This document shows, piece by piece, positions 1 through 10,811 of a stretch of 64,000 bases of DNA; within the stretch, counting starts at the first letter, position 1, and each line of letters opens with the position of its first letter. The notes beneath the pieces are model-generated. The model did not search any database and was not told the DNA's origin. It saw nothing but the letters and a program-made list of their open reading frames with translations. The DNA comes from Cymbidium sinense (taxonomy: Eukaryota; Streptophyta; Magnoliopsida; Asparagales; Orchidaceae). The stretch lies in the NCBI GenBank assembly GCA_021442155.1, contig CM038215.1:208562982-208626981 (forward strand). Reading direction: 5' to 3'. A program made the position numbers and the translations under genes.

Positions 1-1300
1 TACGAGAGTATCATGGACCAACAAGCCAAACATCTAGAAAGCATTGGCTGTGTCATGAGGTACTGTAGTGAATTAGTTCGAGAGATCAAGTTCACCTTAT
101 GAGAAAGCATGTAGTGTCATAGCTTCTGAGATGCAAAGATCAAAGCTAGGCAATGTTTCTCAATAGGTGGATAGTTTGCTTGTGAGGATCGATGTGAGGT
201 AGTAGAGTATGCTTTCCTTCCCCATCATTGGCTTGAATAGAGCGAAAGTCATCCAATGCGGTGTAAAGGATCAATGGCGCCGGGATAGAGCTGCTAGACT
301 TCACCAAGTATTCTTTGATGTCTTGAATGCGTCTTGCACTTATCATCCCACTTGAACTTGGCATCCTTTTGACAAGTCGAGAATGGTTTGTATCTCCCTG
401 ATAAGTTTGAGATAAAGCGTCTTAGATATGACATCCATCCTTGAAAGGATTTGAGTTGAGTTAAACTCTTAGGAGGTGGCATTTCTAAGATAGCTTTAGT
501 CTTTTTAGGATCTATTTCTATTCCCCGGTGTCGAATAATAAACTCAAGAAATTTCTCTGAAGTGACTCCGAATGCACACTTCAGGGGATTCATTTTAAGG
601 TTATATTATCTTAACCGTTCGAAAACTACTCTCAAGTCAAAGAGGTGGTCTTCCTTTTCTCTACTCTTGACTTAGATCATCAAGATAGCACTCAACGATG
701 ATGGATGAGTTCATTGAAGATCGAGTCATGGTTGGTATGTAGCACCGGCATTTTAAGGTGAAGGCATGACCCTATAATGAAGATTGATCGAGGTTGAAAG
801 TATTTCTTTCATCTTGAGACATCTTGATTTGGTTATAGCTAGATGACCCATCCATGAAAGAGAAGGCGCATGAGATGAGGCAATGTCCACCATTAAGGTA
901 TAGGAAGAGGAAACTCATATCCTAAAATTGACGTAAATGCTAATTTGTCCATTCTTCTTCTTGGGATGACACTAGCTTAAGGATATTTTTCTTCCCGATG
1001 AAACCATCATCAATTTTTCTTACTTCAAAATGACTTATTGTTCAATTTTTGCATCTAGGAGCTTGCTTAATAGGGGTAATGTTAGGATCTATTGCTAGCT
1101 TGTGGACTGCAACGTTAGGAGATAATCTGGGCATTTCTTCATAACTCCATATGAAGCAGTATTTAAACTTAGTTAATATCCTAACTAAGTCATTAGTTTC
1201 TTCTTCATTCAACAACGAACTGATGTATGTCAGGCGAGAATTTTCTTCTATTGTGAGGTTGATTTCTTTTAGCTTGTCGATTGTTCAATGAATTTCTTCT
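1..1300 (-). pseudogene. Reverse transcriptase and start of RNase H of element A (degraded)
   Basis: Broken pol of element A, encoding reverse transcriptase and the N-terminal part of RNase H. Reading on the minus strand, 1260-1030 gives the pre-RT stretch with AVHKLAIDPN and PIKQAPR. Around 857-819 there is FSFMDGSSSYNQIKM. At 687-673 the catalytic YLDDL is intact. At 593-294 is the thumb region starting MNPLKCAFGVTS with FLEFIIRHRGIEID and SLTQLKSFQG. From about 364 to 146 comes the RNase H start with PLILYTALDDF, in another frame. These blocks lie in different frames and are separated by stops, so no functional enzyme is encoded. Spacing between blocks matches Tat-clade pol. It ends at the window edge. 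Identity as Ty3/gypsy RT is secure; the exact frame boundaries are not. Confidence 0.85.
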
Positions 1301-2290
1301 TCAAATTGGCGGTGCCTCTTTGACTTGGAGATCATTTGGATCATGAGTTTCTAAACACACATTCTCATAGAGTTGGGGATGTGTGAGAAGAACTATCAAT
1401 TCAAATGGTTGGTAATAACTAGGAAATAATCTTCATCATTGATCAAACCACACTTGAATCCTAGTCTGCTCTTGATTTTGTGCTTCCCCTTTATATTGTT
1501 CCATAGCTTTTCAAAATATTCGACTGCTTGGACCAAGTGTGAGGAACTAAACCTTTCTGTAGATTTTGAACACAAGGTGAGTAAAAGTCAAAAGGTAATT
1601 CCATTAATTCTTTAAAGTATCTTCCTCAAGTCTACATCAACTCGGACTTGAGGATGATGAAAAAAAAGAACCTCTTATGCTTCATGAGGAAGACTTAGGG
1701 ACTTCCTTAACTACTAAACCTTCAACTTTATGATGTGAGGTGAGTAAGAGCTAAGGTTCCAAGCTACCAATAGTTTCACATAAACCAAATTCAAATACTT
1801 TACTTTGCTTGGCGGTCTTCATCTTTGCTGGATCAAAAGTCACCTCCAATGGAACCCAGAGGGTTGGTTGGCATACTAATCACATTAGACTCATCCTCAG
1901 ATGGATTCCAAGTCTATGTGAATAGTATGGGTACTCCTATGAACTGGAACACGACCTCTATTAATTGAAGGCCAACTAGGGTGTCTCCCACCTTTGGAAC
2001 TGCCTCTACCTCTACTTGGTGGAGGTTGAGTGATCCAACCCACATGTCCATATGATGGAATGAACTGTGGGTGGAATGTGATATGTTGATCCACTTTTTC
2101 TTCAATTCCTTTTTCTTGTTCCCTTGGACTTTTCTTTTTTCTTTTCATTTTCTTTTATCTTTTTTTTTGCTTCATTTTCTTTTGCTTTTGCATTTTCATT
2201 TGAAATTTGTCCAAGTTCATGAGAAAGGATATTTTGAGGAAGATAATAGGTTGCATCCTCATAGATCTCAACCTCTCTAACCGAAAATGG
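1301..2290 (-). pseudogene. Protease-to-RT linker region of element A
   Basis: Degraded spacer between the protease and pre-RT blocks of element A. The longest open stretch, 2148-1897, encodes about 83 residues. It is lysine- and glutamate-rich at its start (RKKKSPREQEKGIEEKVDQ) and proline/glycine/arginine-rich later (PPPSRGRGSSKGGRHP). A charged, low-complexity linker is usual at this place in Tat-type polyproteins. I see no catalytic motif. The stretch 1301-1890 has no open frame of useful length and shows no recognisable domain. It is assigned to the element only by position between protease and RT. Confidence 0.5.
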
Positions 2291-2950
2291 CTTTTCATTC
2301 GTTAGTACTCAATTCCATCTTTTCTAAACTTGATGCCGATGAAGGGAGGATGGAATGATCTTGTTCTAATGTATCCAAGGCCTACCAAGCAAAGCGGTGA
2401 ATGAAGTATTGAATCAATGATGTAGAACTTGGATCTTTTTTAGTCATCTCCAACGATAACACTATAGAACCTAAAGCCACTCACCTTGATCATTGAATCC
2501 TCTCAACATCATTATCTCCTCAGAGTGTAGAGATGTCGATCTTCAAATAGGCAAGGGACTTTAGACTCATAATGTTTCTTGATGCACACAATCCAGAACC
2601 ACGCAAGTCCAATCCATGTCGATCGTAATGTATAGGGGACGGTTGTGCTCCAAGTCCCCCAATAGAAGGTCTTCATCTGTGAAGGTGATCCCTTAGGCTT
2701 CTTTTGCATAGTGTGTTTCCTCACCTATAATGGTCAGCTGAGCTAAGCATATTTCAAGATCAAGGAGGGCCTTGATTAGTGACTCCCTCATCTCTTTGGA
2801 TAAGATAAGAGCATCATATATGCTTAGCTTAGATGAAAACTTTCTTAGATGAGAAAGGATGTTGCAGTCCACCTTCAACTGATCTTCTACAAGCATATCC
2901 AAGGGTGGAGCATCATGTGGAAGGGCTTCTCGATCTTGGTACCAATGACT
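2290..2950 (-). pseudogene. Retropepsin-like protease region of element A (degraded)
   Basis: Aspartic protease part of the polyprotein, responsible in intact elements for cutting Gag-Pol. On the minus strand, 2902-2693 reads NILSHLRKFSSKLSIYDALILSKEMRESLI when joined in short blocks, matching the helical segment that precedes protease in this clade (positions about 5-45 of that frame). The diagnostic LLGRPWIH lies at about 2397-2354, followed by IIPSSLHQ after one stop. The active-site region, where related elements have a VDNGS/A-type triad, falls at about 2610-2560 and is not recognisable here: the frame shifts and gives LDCVHQ. The catalytic motif therefore appears lost. It sits directly downstream of gag, as expected. 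Confidence 0.7.
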
Positions 2951-5406
2951 TGTTTCCTATCTAGAGGTTTTCTAGGAGGTAGAACCTTGCCACTCTGAGG
3001 TTGACTTTTAATCTCTGAGGCAAGGTGGTGGCAAGTTCTTGCACTTGCTCACCTAGCTTCTCCTATGGGACTCTCATGGATGATTCAAGTCTATCTTGAG
3101 GTGAACCCATAGTATTAGTTGGAAGATCTAACTCACAATCAAGAGGAAGATCAAATTGTTATAGTTAATTAGACTTGAAGAGTTATCGTTAGGAATAGAA
3201 GAGACTCATCAAGAAACAGATGTAATTCAAATCGCTTTATTCTTCAATTTCTTGGAAGTATTTGGGGGTACAAAGTAGAAGTCAAGTAAAGTGGAGTAAA
3301 TTTGATGCCCTTATCCGATACAAGAGTTCTACTAGTAGAAGAAATAGAGAGCAATGAAATGGTAGAAGTCTAGTGGGGAAGTAAAGGGGAGTCGGACACG
3401 GTTGGTGGCTATGCTAAGGGGCTATCCAGTGACACATCTCTTTCTTCTTCTTTTGAGCTCCCACTTTCCTAGAGTTGGCGGTAACTTGCAAACCTTCCTT
3501 GGTGTTGGAGGTTTTTGACTCAAGGAAAGCTTCTTGATCTTCAATTATTTTCTTAGAGGTTTTAGATAAAAAAATGTCCCAACCTTCTTTGGTTATGGTA
3601 GGATCACTTATATCCCCAAGGATTACCTAATGGGGCGAAGGTTGTTCCACAAGGTATTCCTTTGGGATAATGATATACGATCTTGAAATTGTGTTCAAGA
3701 CAATCCTTGAATGTAAAGAAATCCTCCAAAATGTGGCCTAGCATATGGTGGTAAGGGCAAAAGTTTGGATCATGACTTTTGCCTACTTTCTCTGGTCTCC
3801 TAGGCTCGAGTAGCTAAAAATCAGGTTCCTTTAAGAGATTCTTAAAGATCTTCCCGATTACTTCCCTCTTAAATTAATAAGGTTTGTTTAACTTATCTGA
3901 AAGAGTAGGTGGACCAAAGCTACCTGATGGTGGATATGCATGCTGCTAGTGGTATGGCTGGGCTGTGGCTCTGGTGGTGGAGGTTGGGTGGAGGCCGTAT
4001 GGCCTGGTGGTGGAAAAGGAGGAGGCTCAGGTCATGGTCCACTGATCTCTAGTTTGCTTCCCTTATCACTTCTATCAGGTTTCTTCTCATAGACCTATTG
4101 TGATTTTTGCTTGGGTAACTGATCTGGAAAAGGCAACTGTTTGACCTCTCCTTGTAGACTAACTGTCTTGTTGATTAGCTTATTAAATGTCTTTATGGTG
4201 AAGCCCTTAAGCATGAAGGCTACCGGGCCATGGATATTCTTCAAGAGAATCTCAATGGCATGTTTTGTTTTCTCGTGGTTCACACTTCATACTCAGTTAC
4301 ATCAAAGAATATAATCAACAAGTGACTCACTAGAGTCTTTGTTGGGCTACAACGAGATCACCTACTGGTAACCCTTTTGAGCTCAACAAATCTCTTGATG
4401 AAGAGTTTTGCTAACTCAAATCTTAATTGAACCAGGCGTTTAGTATACCAATCAAAAGTGATATACGCTAGAATTGACAAAAGTCTAAAGAGTAAAGTAT
4501 CGCTGCCACCTACGTTGCAATAATTGGCCAAGCTATATCTTGCCTCATTCCACCATCAAACTTGAAGGAAGGAGGCATGAAACCCTTGATACTAGATATC
4601 AAATTCCTCTAGGTAGGGTCTACCCTTTAGATGATCCTCCGGCTTGAGCCAAAGCTTCCTTCACCCACTCAACCATGGATTTTAGATCTTTTCATATATG
4701 GAGGTACTTTCCACTACCTTTCCTATATGGTAGTGCTACCTTGCTCAAAGGTAGAGTCTTAACTTGGTCTAAGACATGCACTAGTTTAGGTTGGTGACAT
4801 CGGCATTTGGGATGAACTAGAGGGGCTTGCTTAAAATGACACTATTGCAACAAGTCCCAAGCTATGCCATCCTATCAATCTTCATCTTTTACTTCAAGGT
4901 AGGAGGGTGCTTTCTGCGGTGTCTTCTTGATCAACCTCATCACCTTCCATGGCCTGTTGCTCTCTAAGAAGAGAACCTCTAGTATTAACCATGAATGCGC
5001 TAACTGAATCCCCCATCAAGTCATCTTCATTGGGATCAAAGATGACTCTTTCTTCATCAAACCATGCGTACCCTAAGATCTCCTTTTTCTCCATAAAATA
5101 GTGTGCAACTATCTCATCTAAGGATCGATCTAATTCAGTAGGTACAAATAGCTTGGGATGACCGGTGTGATCGCTATCATGTGCTGAGAGGCACCAGATC
5201 TCGCCTATAGCTAGGGAGTCAATCCTATGCGGACTATACTCACTAGAAGAATGATACTCCTGACTAACACTAGCTATAATGAGGGTAACAATCTTGGAAT
5301 GATCCTCTACCACTGCTGCCATTGAACTATCATTTGGAATATCTGTGATAACCATCACCATCTCTGCATCTAGCTGTATGGGTGGAGTTGGTGAAGGAAT
5401 GACCAC
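2950..5406 (-). pseudogene. gag of element A (degraded)
   Basis: Nucleocapsid/capsid-type gag remnant. Minus-strand blocks in order: an open stretch of about 170 residues at 5406-4894, acidic at its end (EGDEVDQEDTAES); a retrotransposon gag-like segment near 4450-4300 with LAKLFIKRFVEL and SESLVDYI; and a 62-residue open stretch at 4283-4095 with HAIEILLKNIHGPVAFMLKG. Near 3759-3733 is a zinc-knuckle-like CPYHHMLGH. Its last expected cysteine is replaced (EDFFTFKD, where relatives usually have a cysteine). Several frame changes and stops make it a pseudogene. The low-complexity proline-rich stretch around 4030-3930 fits the gag spacer before the knuckle. Family assignment rests on motif order; the exact ends are estimated. 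Confidence 0.7.
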
Positions 5407-6563
5407 GATGCTCTGGAGTCACCACTCCTTCCGCACCACCACTAGGGCAGAAGGTTGAGCAGGAGAGCTCGGCCCTACCACAATGGGTGGTGTAGGAGAA
5501 GTAGGATCCCTTGGCCGTATCTGAATCCCCAATGGGGTATGCTTTTCCCTGGATGCAGCCTTCATGGCATTATATGGAATGGGTGATGTTAAAACCTACA
5601 CTGGTGACGACGTACGTGGAGTAGAGCGGTGGCGTGGAGACACCACCGACTCTTTGTGTATAGGAGCTGCCCTCCTGTGATGGATGGTCTTCATGAGAAG
5701 AATACTATCAATATGGTCAGCCCGGGTAGCACGTCGAGCTAGAAAGGCAACCAAAGAATAAGTGGCTGATTGACGGCTGAACCACCGTAGATCTCTACTG
5801 GTAATATATGATGTATGGGCCTCGTGGGCCCTCCCCTGACGGATCATCCTCCCTACACTGTAGGAGATAATAGATCATAGATCAAACTAGGTAGGACTTG
5901 AGCATCCATGCTTTCTCAGCATAGAATAGAGCGAAGGCCGCTCAACCTCTACTCTAGAAAGCTGCGTAGATGCACCAGGAGGAGGTGATGAGATCCTCAC
6001 ATCATCTCTCTATGATCAGAGAGGATGAGATTCTATAACCGGTGGTGAAGTGATCATGGGAGACTCATCCATGGCGTTAGCTTCCGCAAGCTCTCTATCA
6101 GTATGGGCTTTGACCATGCATTCTTATTTCTATGTTGAGTGCGGTAGGATGAGAGGAGTGTGAGCTAGACCCATAATATGGGAGGCAAGCCACAAACAGG
6201 GGAGCCTTACCCTTGGGGTGCAGATGATAGGGTACTAGCACACACATCATGATGTGCAACTCGAGGATGAACTGCTGGGTACTGATGCGGCCAGAAGTTT
6301 GTGAAATCACATAGCTTTCTCTTTAATGAGGAGATATATGAATCAGAGGGTAAGGTTATCCTAATGATCGGCTTCTTCTCGGCCACCTTCTTCCTACTGA
6401 CTATTGTGAGGGGAATGCCCTCACAAGTGATCTTGGCCCCCTCAAATCCTTGGCCAAAATGGATCAAATGGGTATGGTCCAAATGAGGGAAGTGATCTAA
6501 GGCTAGATCCATGTCGTGAGGGAAAGTAACAATTTGAGAACTACCATTACTTGGCAAACTCAC
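5407..6563 (-). pseudogene. N-terminal gag extension or extra 5' ORF of element A
   Basis: The first coding region after the 5' leader on the minus strand. The frame 6563-6207 starts MSLPSNGSSQIV and runs 118 codons. Overlapping frames at 6310-6098 and 5847-5596 continue the same ancestral sequence after frameshifts. The region is real coding-derived DNA because element 2 keeps a diverged homologue near 18205-17843. Both copies share a PQGK/PKGK block followed by a serine-histidine-proline stretch (SSSHSSHPTAL in A). I do not recognise a domain. Ogre-type elements are known to carry an extra ORF upstream of gag, and this could be its equivalent, or simply a long gag N-terminus. The start at 6563 is chosen because it is the first ATG after the hairpin-rich leader. 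Confidence 0.5.
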
Positions 6564-6640
6564 GACTGAAAAGAAATTGCAATGAGAAATGAACTTGCAT
6601 CAGTTTTCTATCTCCATAGATTTTTGAATTTTGAAAATTT

Positions 6641-8640
6641 GAACCCACATCCAACAACTTGGAAGTGTTAAGTGGGATTCAAATGAATTTGAAAAGATTG
6701 ATTGAAAGAGGAATTTGAGTATGAATCAAAACTTCAACAAATTTAGGTATGTTGAAATATGGATTCAAAATTTTGATAAGATGCTTCCATAGGTTCATTT
6801 TGTTTTGAATTTGAATTTTTGTTTTGGAGGACCCTTTCCTTTAACAAATTTGGGTATGTTAAGGTAAGGGTCAAATGATTTTGTTTTATTTGAATGTTTT
6901 GGAATTCTTACTTAGCAAATTTAGGTATGCTAAGTGAAGTAAATGTGATTGTTTCTTCTTGTGAATTTTTTTTTTGTTTTGATTTTTGGAAAATTTTGGA
7001 ATTCTTACTTAACAAATTTAGGTATGCAAAGTGAAGAACCTAAGTGTATTTTTGTTTGATTTTGAAAATAGGATTCTTAGCAAATTTAGGTATGCTAAGA
7101 AAATCCTAAGTGTTTCATTTGTTTGGAAAATTTTGATTTTTTGAAAAGGGTAGGATCCTTTAGTAAATTTGGTATGCTAAAGATGAAATCCCACTTGGTT
7201 TTGTGAAATGAAAATTTCACTTAGAAAATTTAAGTTTGCTAAATGAAATTCTAAATGGTGTGCTTAAAATTTTGATTTCATTCTTGGTTTTGAAAAATGG
7301 AAACTTCTCCTTAGCAAATTTGGTATGCTAAGGGAAGAAGTTCCAATGGTGGTGAGAAATTTTTGTTTTGAGTTTGGAAACTTTACTTAGAAAATTTGAG
7401 TATGCTAGGTGAAGTTCCAAAATATGTTTTGAAAAGTTTTGAATTTTTGATTCAGAAACTTTACTTAACAAATTTAGGTATGTTAAAATGAAGTTCCAAA
7501 TATGTTTGCAAATTTTGAGTTTTTGGATTTGGAAACTTTACCTAACAAATTTGGGTATGCTAAATGAAGTTCCAAATGTGTTTTGAAAATTTTTGAATTA
7601 TGGATTTGGAAAGTTTACTTAACAAATTTGGGTATGTTAAGTGAGGTTCCAAATGTGTTTAGAAAATTTGAAATGTGATTGTTGATTTTGAATTTTTGAA
7701 TTTGGAAACTTCACTTAGCAAATTTGATTATGCTAAATGAAATTCGAAATGTGTTTTGAATTTATTTTTGAAATTTTGGTTGTTGATTTTGATTTGGATT
7801 TGGAAACTTCACTTAGCAAATTTGATTATGCTAAATGAAATTTCAAATATGTTTTAAAAACTCTTTTGAAACTTTTGGGATTTGGAGACTTCACTTAATA
7901 AATTTGGGTATGTTAAATCTAGTTCCAAATGTGTTTGAAATTATTTTTTTTGAAATTTTGATTTTAAATTTGGAAACTTTACTTAACAAATTTAGGTATG
8001 TTAAATGAAGTTCCAAATGTATGTTTTGAAAATTTTGAAATATGATTATTGATTTTGATTTTGGATTTGGAAACTTTACTTAGCAAATTTGATTATGCTA
8101 AAGGAAATTCCAAATGTGTCTTTGAAATTTTTTTGAAATATGATTGTTGATTTTGAATTTTAAATTTGGAAACTTCACTTAGAAAATTTGATTATGCTAA
8201 ATGAAATTCCAAATGTATGTTTGAAAAATTTTATTAAATTTTAAATTTGGAGACTTCACTTAACAAATTTGGGTATGTTAAATGAAGCTCCAAATGTGTT
8301 TGAAATTATTTAGTTATGATTGTTGATTTTAATGTTTTGAAAAGAGGACATCTATTCAACAAATTTAAGTATGTAGAATGGAGATCAATTTATTTTTGAA
8401 ATGTGATTTTTTTTGTGTGTTTGAAAGGGAGGAATTCCAACTTAAAACATATGTGAGGTATGCTTAAGTAGAATTTTTTAAATGATATCTTATTTTTAAG
8501 TTGGGAATGAAATCATCATTTAATAAATTTAAGTATATTAAATGAAGGTATTCATGTGTGCTTTTTGGAAATTTTATATTTTGTTTATAAATGAGCTTTC
8601 CATTCAATAAGTGTGAGTGTATTGAATAGAAAAACTCATA
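6641..8640 (-). repeat. Array of about 24 covarying hairpin units in the 5' leader of element A
   Basis: Degenerate tandem array, period roughly 70-95 bp. Each unit is an imperfect inverted repeat around a near-constant 10-nt loop (plus strand AATTTRGGTA or AATTTGATTA). The two arms change together between units. Plus-strand examples: 6722-6767 arms TTCAACA/TGTTGAA; 6830-6872 arms CCTTTAACA/TGTTAAGG, extending to GACCC/GGGTC; 6904-6944 CTTAGCA/TGCTAAG; 7299-7344 CTCCTTAGCA/TGCTAAGGGAAG; 8509-8553 ATTTAATA/TATTAAAT; 8593-8637 ATTCAATA/TATTGAAT. Other units start near 6641, 6999, 7071, 7153, 7212, 7376, 7455, 7531, 7608, 7703, 7802, 7884, 7970, 8069, 8168, 8249, 8348 and 8432. A few mismatched pairs occur, such as TAACA with TGCTA at 7531. 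The array lies between the gag start and the primer site, so it would be transcribed as leader RNA. Confidence 0.85.
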
Positions 8641-9028
8641 CATGTTTTTGAAAATTTTATGATTATGATTATGATATTTTTTTTTGAAAATGATGATTGT
8701 TTATTTTATTTTGAAAATGAAATCTTCATCAAAGAAGATATTCATTTATGCTTTTGAAAAATGTTATTAATTTTATTTTTGAAAATCCCTGCATGTAATA
8801 ATTATATGAATTGTTAAATGAGGGTGAAGAAATTTTGTGAAAATTTTATTTCTTAAGTGCATCTTTTTTGAAAAAGGTGCTTTTGAAAAAGCAAAGTTTT
8901 TTATGGAAGATTTATTATCTTTAGGATGAACTGTTCCTTATCATGAAAATGATAAGGAGGAAGTCTTTAAAAGATGTTTCTCTTTATTTTAAATCTTTTC
9001 ATTTTACCCATTGGAGGAACCCAACGGT

Positions 9029-9064
9029 GGTTTTAAGACCAACGAGGAATGTGGTCCTAAAACC
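9029..9064 (-). other. Leader inverted repeat near the primer site of element A
   Basis: GGTTTTAAGACC at 9029-9040 faces GGTCCTAAAACC at 9053-9064. Eleven of 12 pairs match around a 12-nt loop. The related leader of element 2 has the same dyad, weaker, at 18533-18544 and 18556-18567. Position about 150 nt downstream of the primer site on the transcript would suit a leader structure such as a packaging or dimerisation stem, but that role is inference. Confidence 0.5.
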
Positions 9065-9210
9065 TAAAGATGTTGGCCAACTTAGCTCAAGGATGAAATG
9101 AGCTAAGTGCCAACAGAAAGAAGGATAGTCTTGGATTCATACCAAAGTACAAACCCTCTATCGATACTCAAGGACAATGATCATTTACCAAAGATGGAGA
9201 GAGGAACCAT

Positions 9211-9227
9211 CCCTAGTGGAGTTGCTA
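9211..9227 (-). other. Primer-binding site of element A (tRNA-Arg type)
   Basis: The minus strand reads TAGCAACTCCACTAGGG, 8 nt inside the LTR end at 9236. It matches the complement of the 3' end of plant tRNA-Arg (TGGCGACTCCGCTGGGG, from memory) at 13 of 17 positions. All four mismatches are A where the tRNA complement has G. Priming minus-strand DNA synthesis is the role in intact elements. Confidence 0.75.
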
Positions 9228-10771
9228 GAAAAATCTATGGTGAAAAATTTCTTATAAGGGAGTCGCCTTTCAAATCTGTAGAGAAAGAAAGAAGAGACCT
9301 TATAGAAATTCATTAGTAAGATGCCATGATCTGATGTACTTATTGGGTAATGATGTCATCAAGGTATAGTGTACCATCTCAAAAGAAGTCACTACCCTTT
9401 AATGGAAATAATCACCCAATAAGGACTCTAAGGATGATGGGTCTACATATGTACCGAGATTCTTCCCTACTTTATATGGAAAAGTAAAAGCAGTTTATTT
9501 TAAATCAGATTCATTAAGTTCCCTACAGGGCAAGCCCTCATAGTTAATTACATCCTAAGGGACAGGATCCCTTAGGAAAACTCTCGATTAAGGTAAATGA
9601 TCATTATCTCTAAAGATTTTAATAGGAAGGACTATCAATTTATTGGTTTATATTTTTGAAGAATCAAATGGGATTGATCAAAACAGGAGATGCCCATGAT
9701 GCTCAGAAACCTAGCGAGCATCTCAAACTATCCTAAAATTGGGCTTTACATTTTGGAAATTGATTTAGTTTATTTGAGTTGCATTTTTCATTAGAATTTT
9801 AGGACTTAAGATTCCTTAACACAAGATTAAGAAAATGCCTTAGAGGTGAGGAATTATGCTTATGGCCCACAAAGGGGATAAGCAACCTTAGAACTTAAAT
9901 CTAAGGAGCTTCGATGAGGGCCGGAAGCACAACCTAAATCTAAGGCAAAAATGAGTAATTGGTTTGCCTCCTCAAGAGAGGACAAACCACCTGACTACTT
10001 GGACTTACAACCGCCTCGAGGTGGCCGCCAACTAACTCCTCCTATGATTTTAAATACATGTAGGCAAGTCTTTATGCAAGATAAATCATTATATTTAGAA
10101 AGAGACTAAGTCCTTAAACTCACTCCCTAAAGAGACTAGATCATGTAAAGGGACATGCTTCAAATGACCTAAATCTAATGCATTTCAAATTTCATTTTAT
10201 TTTCATTTTTGGACAATCATTTTGACTCAGGCTAATAGGATTTTTATGACTAATGCATGAGAAATTAGATTATTGGCCAAAATCGAAGGTGAGTTTCCAC
10301 CATGGCCCTCAAAGGTCAAGTGTTCTCGGAAAAGGTGGAAGCCCTCCAATCAAGAGTGAAATAAGATGCATTTTTTGCATGATATTATAAAGAAATGCTC
10401 ATCCAGCTAAGGGTTGCTAATTCTTTTATCTTGATTTTAATCTTAAGCTTTAGTGAGGTTATGAGTTATTTAATTTTATTTTGAGTTGTTAAGTTGGGTA
10501 AAGATTTATTTTTCCCTAAAGAGCTAATCCACATCTAGGCCATACATAAAGCAAGGAAGAAACTAGAAAATCATGCCACTTAATGCAAAAGCTAATAAAT
10601 CATCAAACAATTTATAAAGCTAATCAAAAGAATAAATGGTCATTTGTGGTGGCACCCGCACAAACAAAATATCAAATATGGGTAGCTCTACCCTTATAAA
10701 ACTTGGATTACAAATGAATTAAATTACAATTTAAGCAAAGGAATTCATTATTATGGGGGTCTTCAAGCTTT

Positions 10772-10811
10772 ATTCTTCTTTCTTCTTTCTTCTTTTCTTC
10801 TTTTCTTCTTT
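10772..10811. repeat. CTT-rich pyrimidine tract in LTR A
   Basis: Forty nucleotides almost purely of T and C, mostly TTCTTCTTT units. LTR D has the matching tract at 21241-21290 and LTRs B and C have shorter T/C-rich stretches near 27510-27540 and 30320-30350. On the element's sense strand it is a GAA-type purine tract. Confidence 0.7.

Noticed and set aside
6641..8640. CRISPR-like array
   Set aside because: Units are degenerate, differ in length and are themselves inverted repeats; no spacers of constant size, and the setting is a plant retrotransposon leader.
9107..9316. 69-codon frame over the primer site
   Set aside because: It crosses the primer site and LTR border on the strand opposite to the element, so it cannot be a gene of the element.
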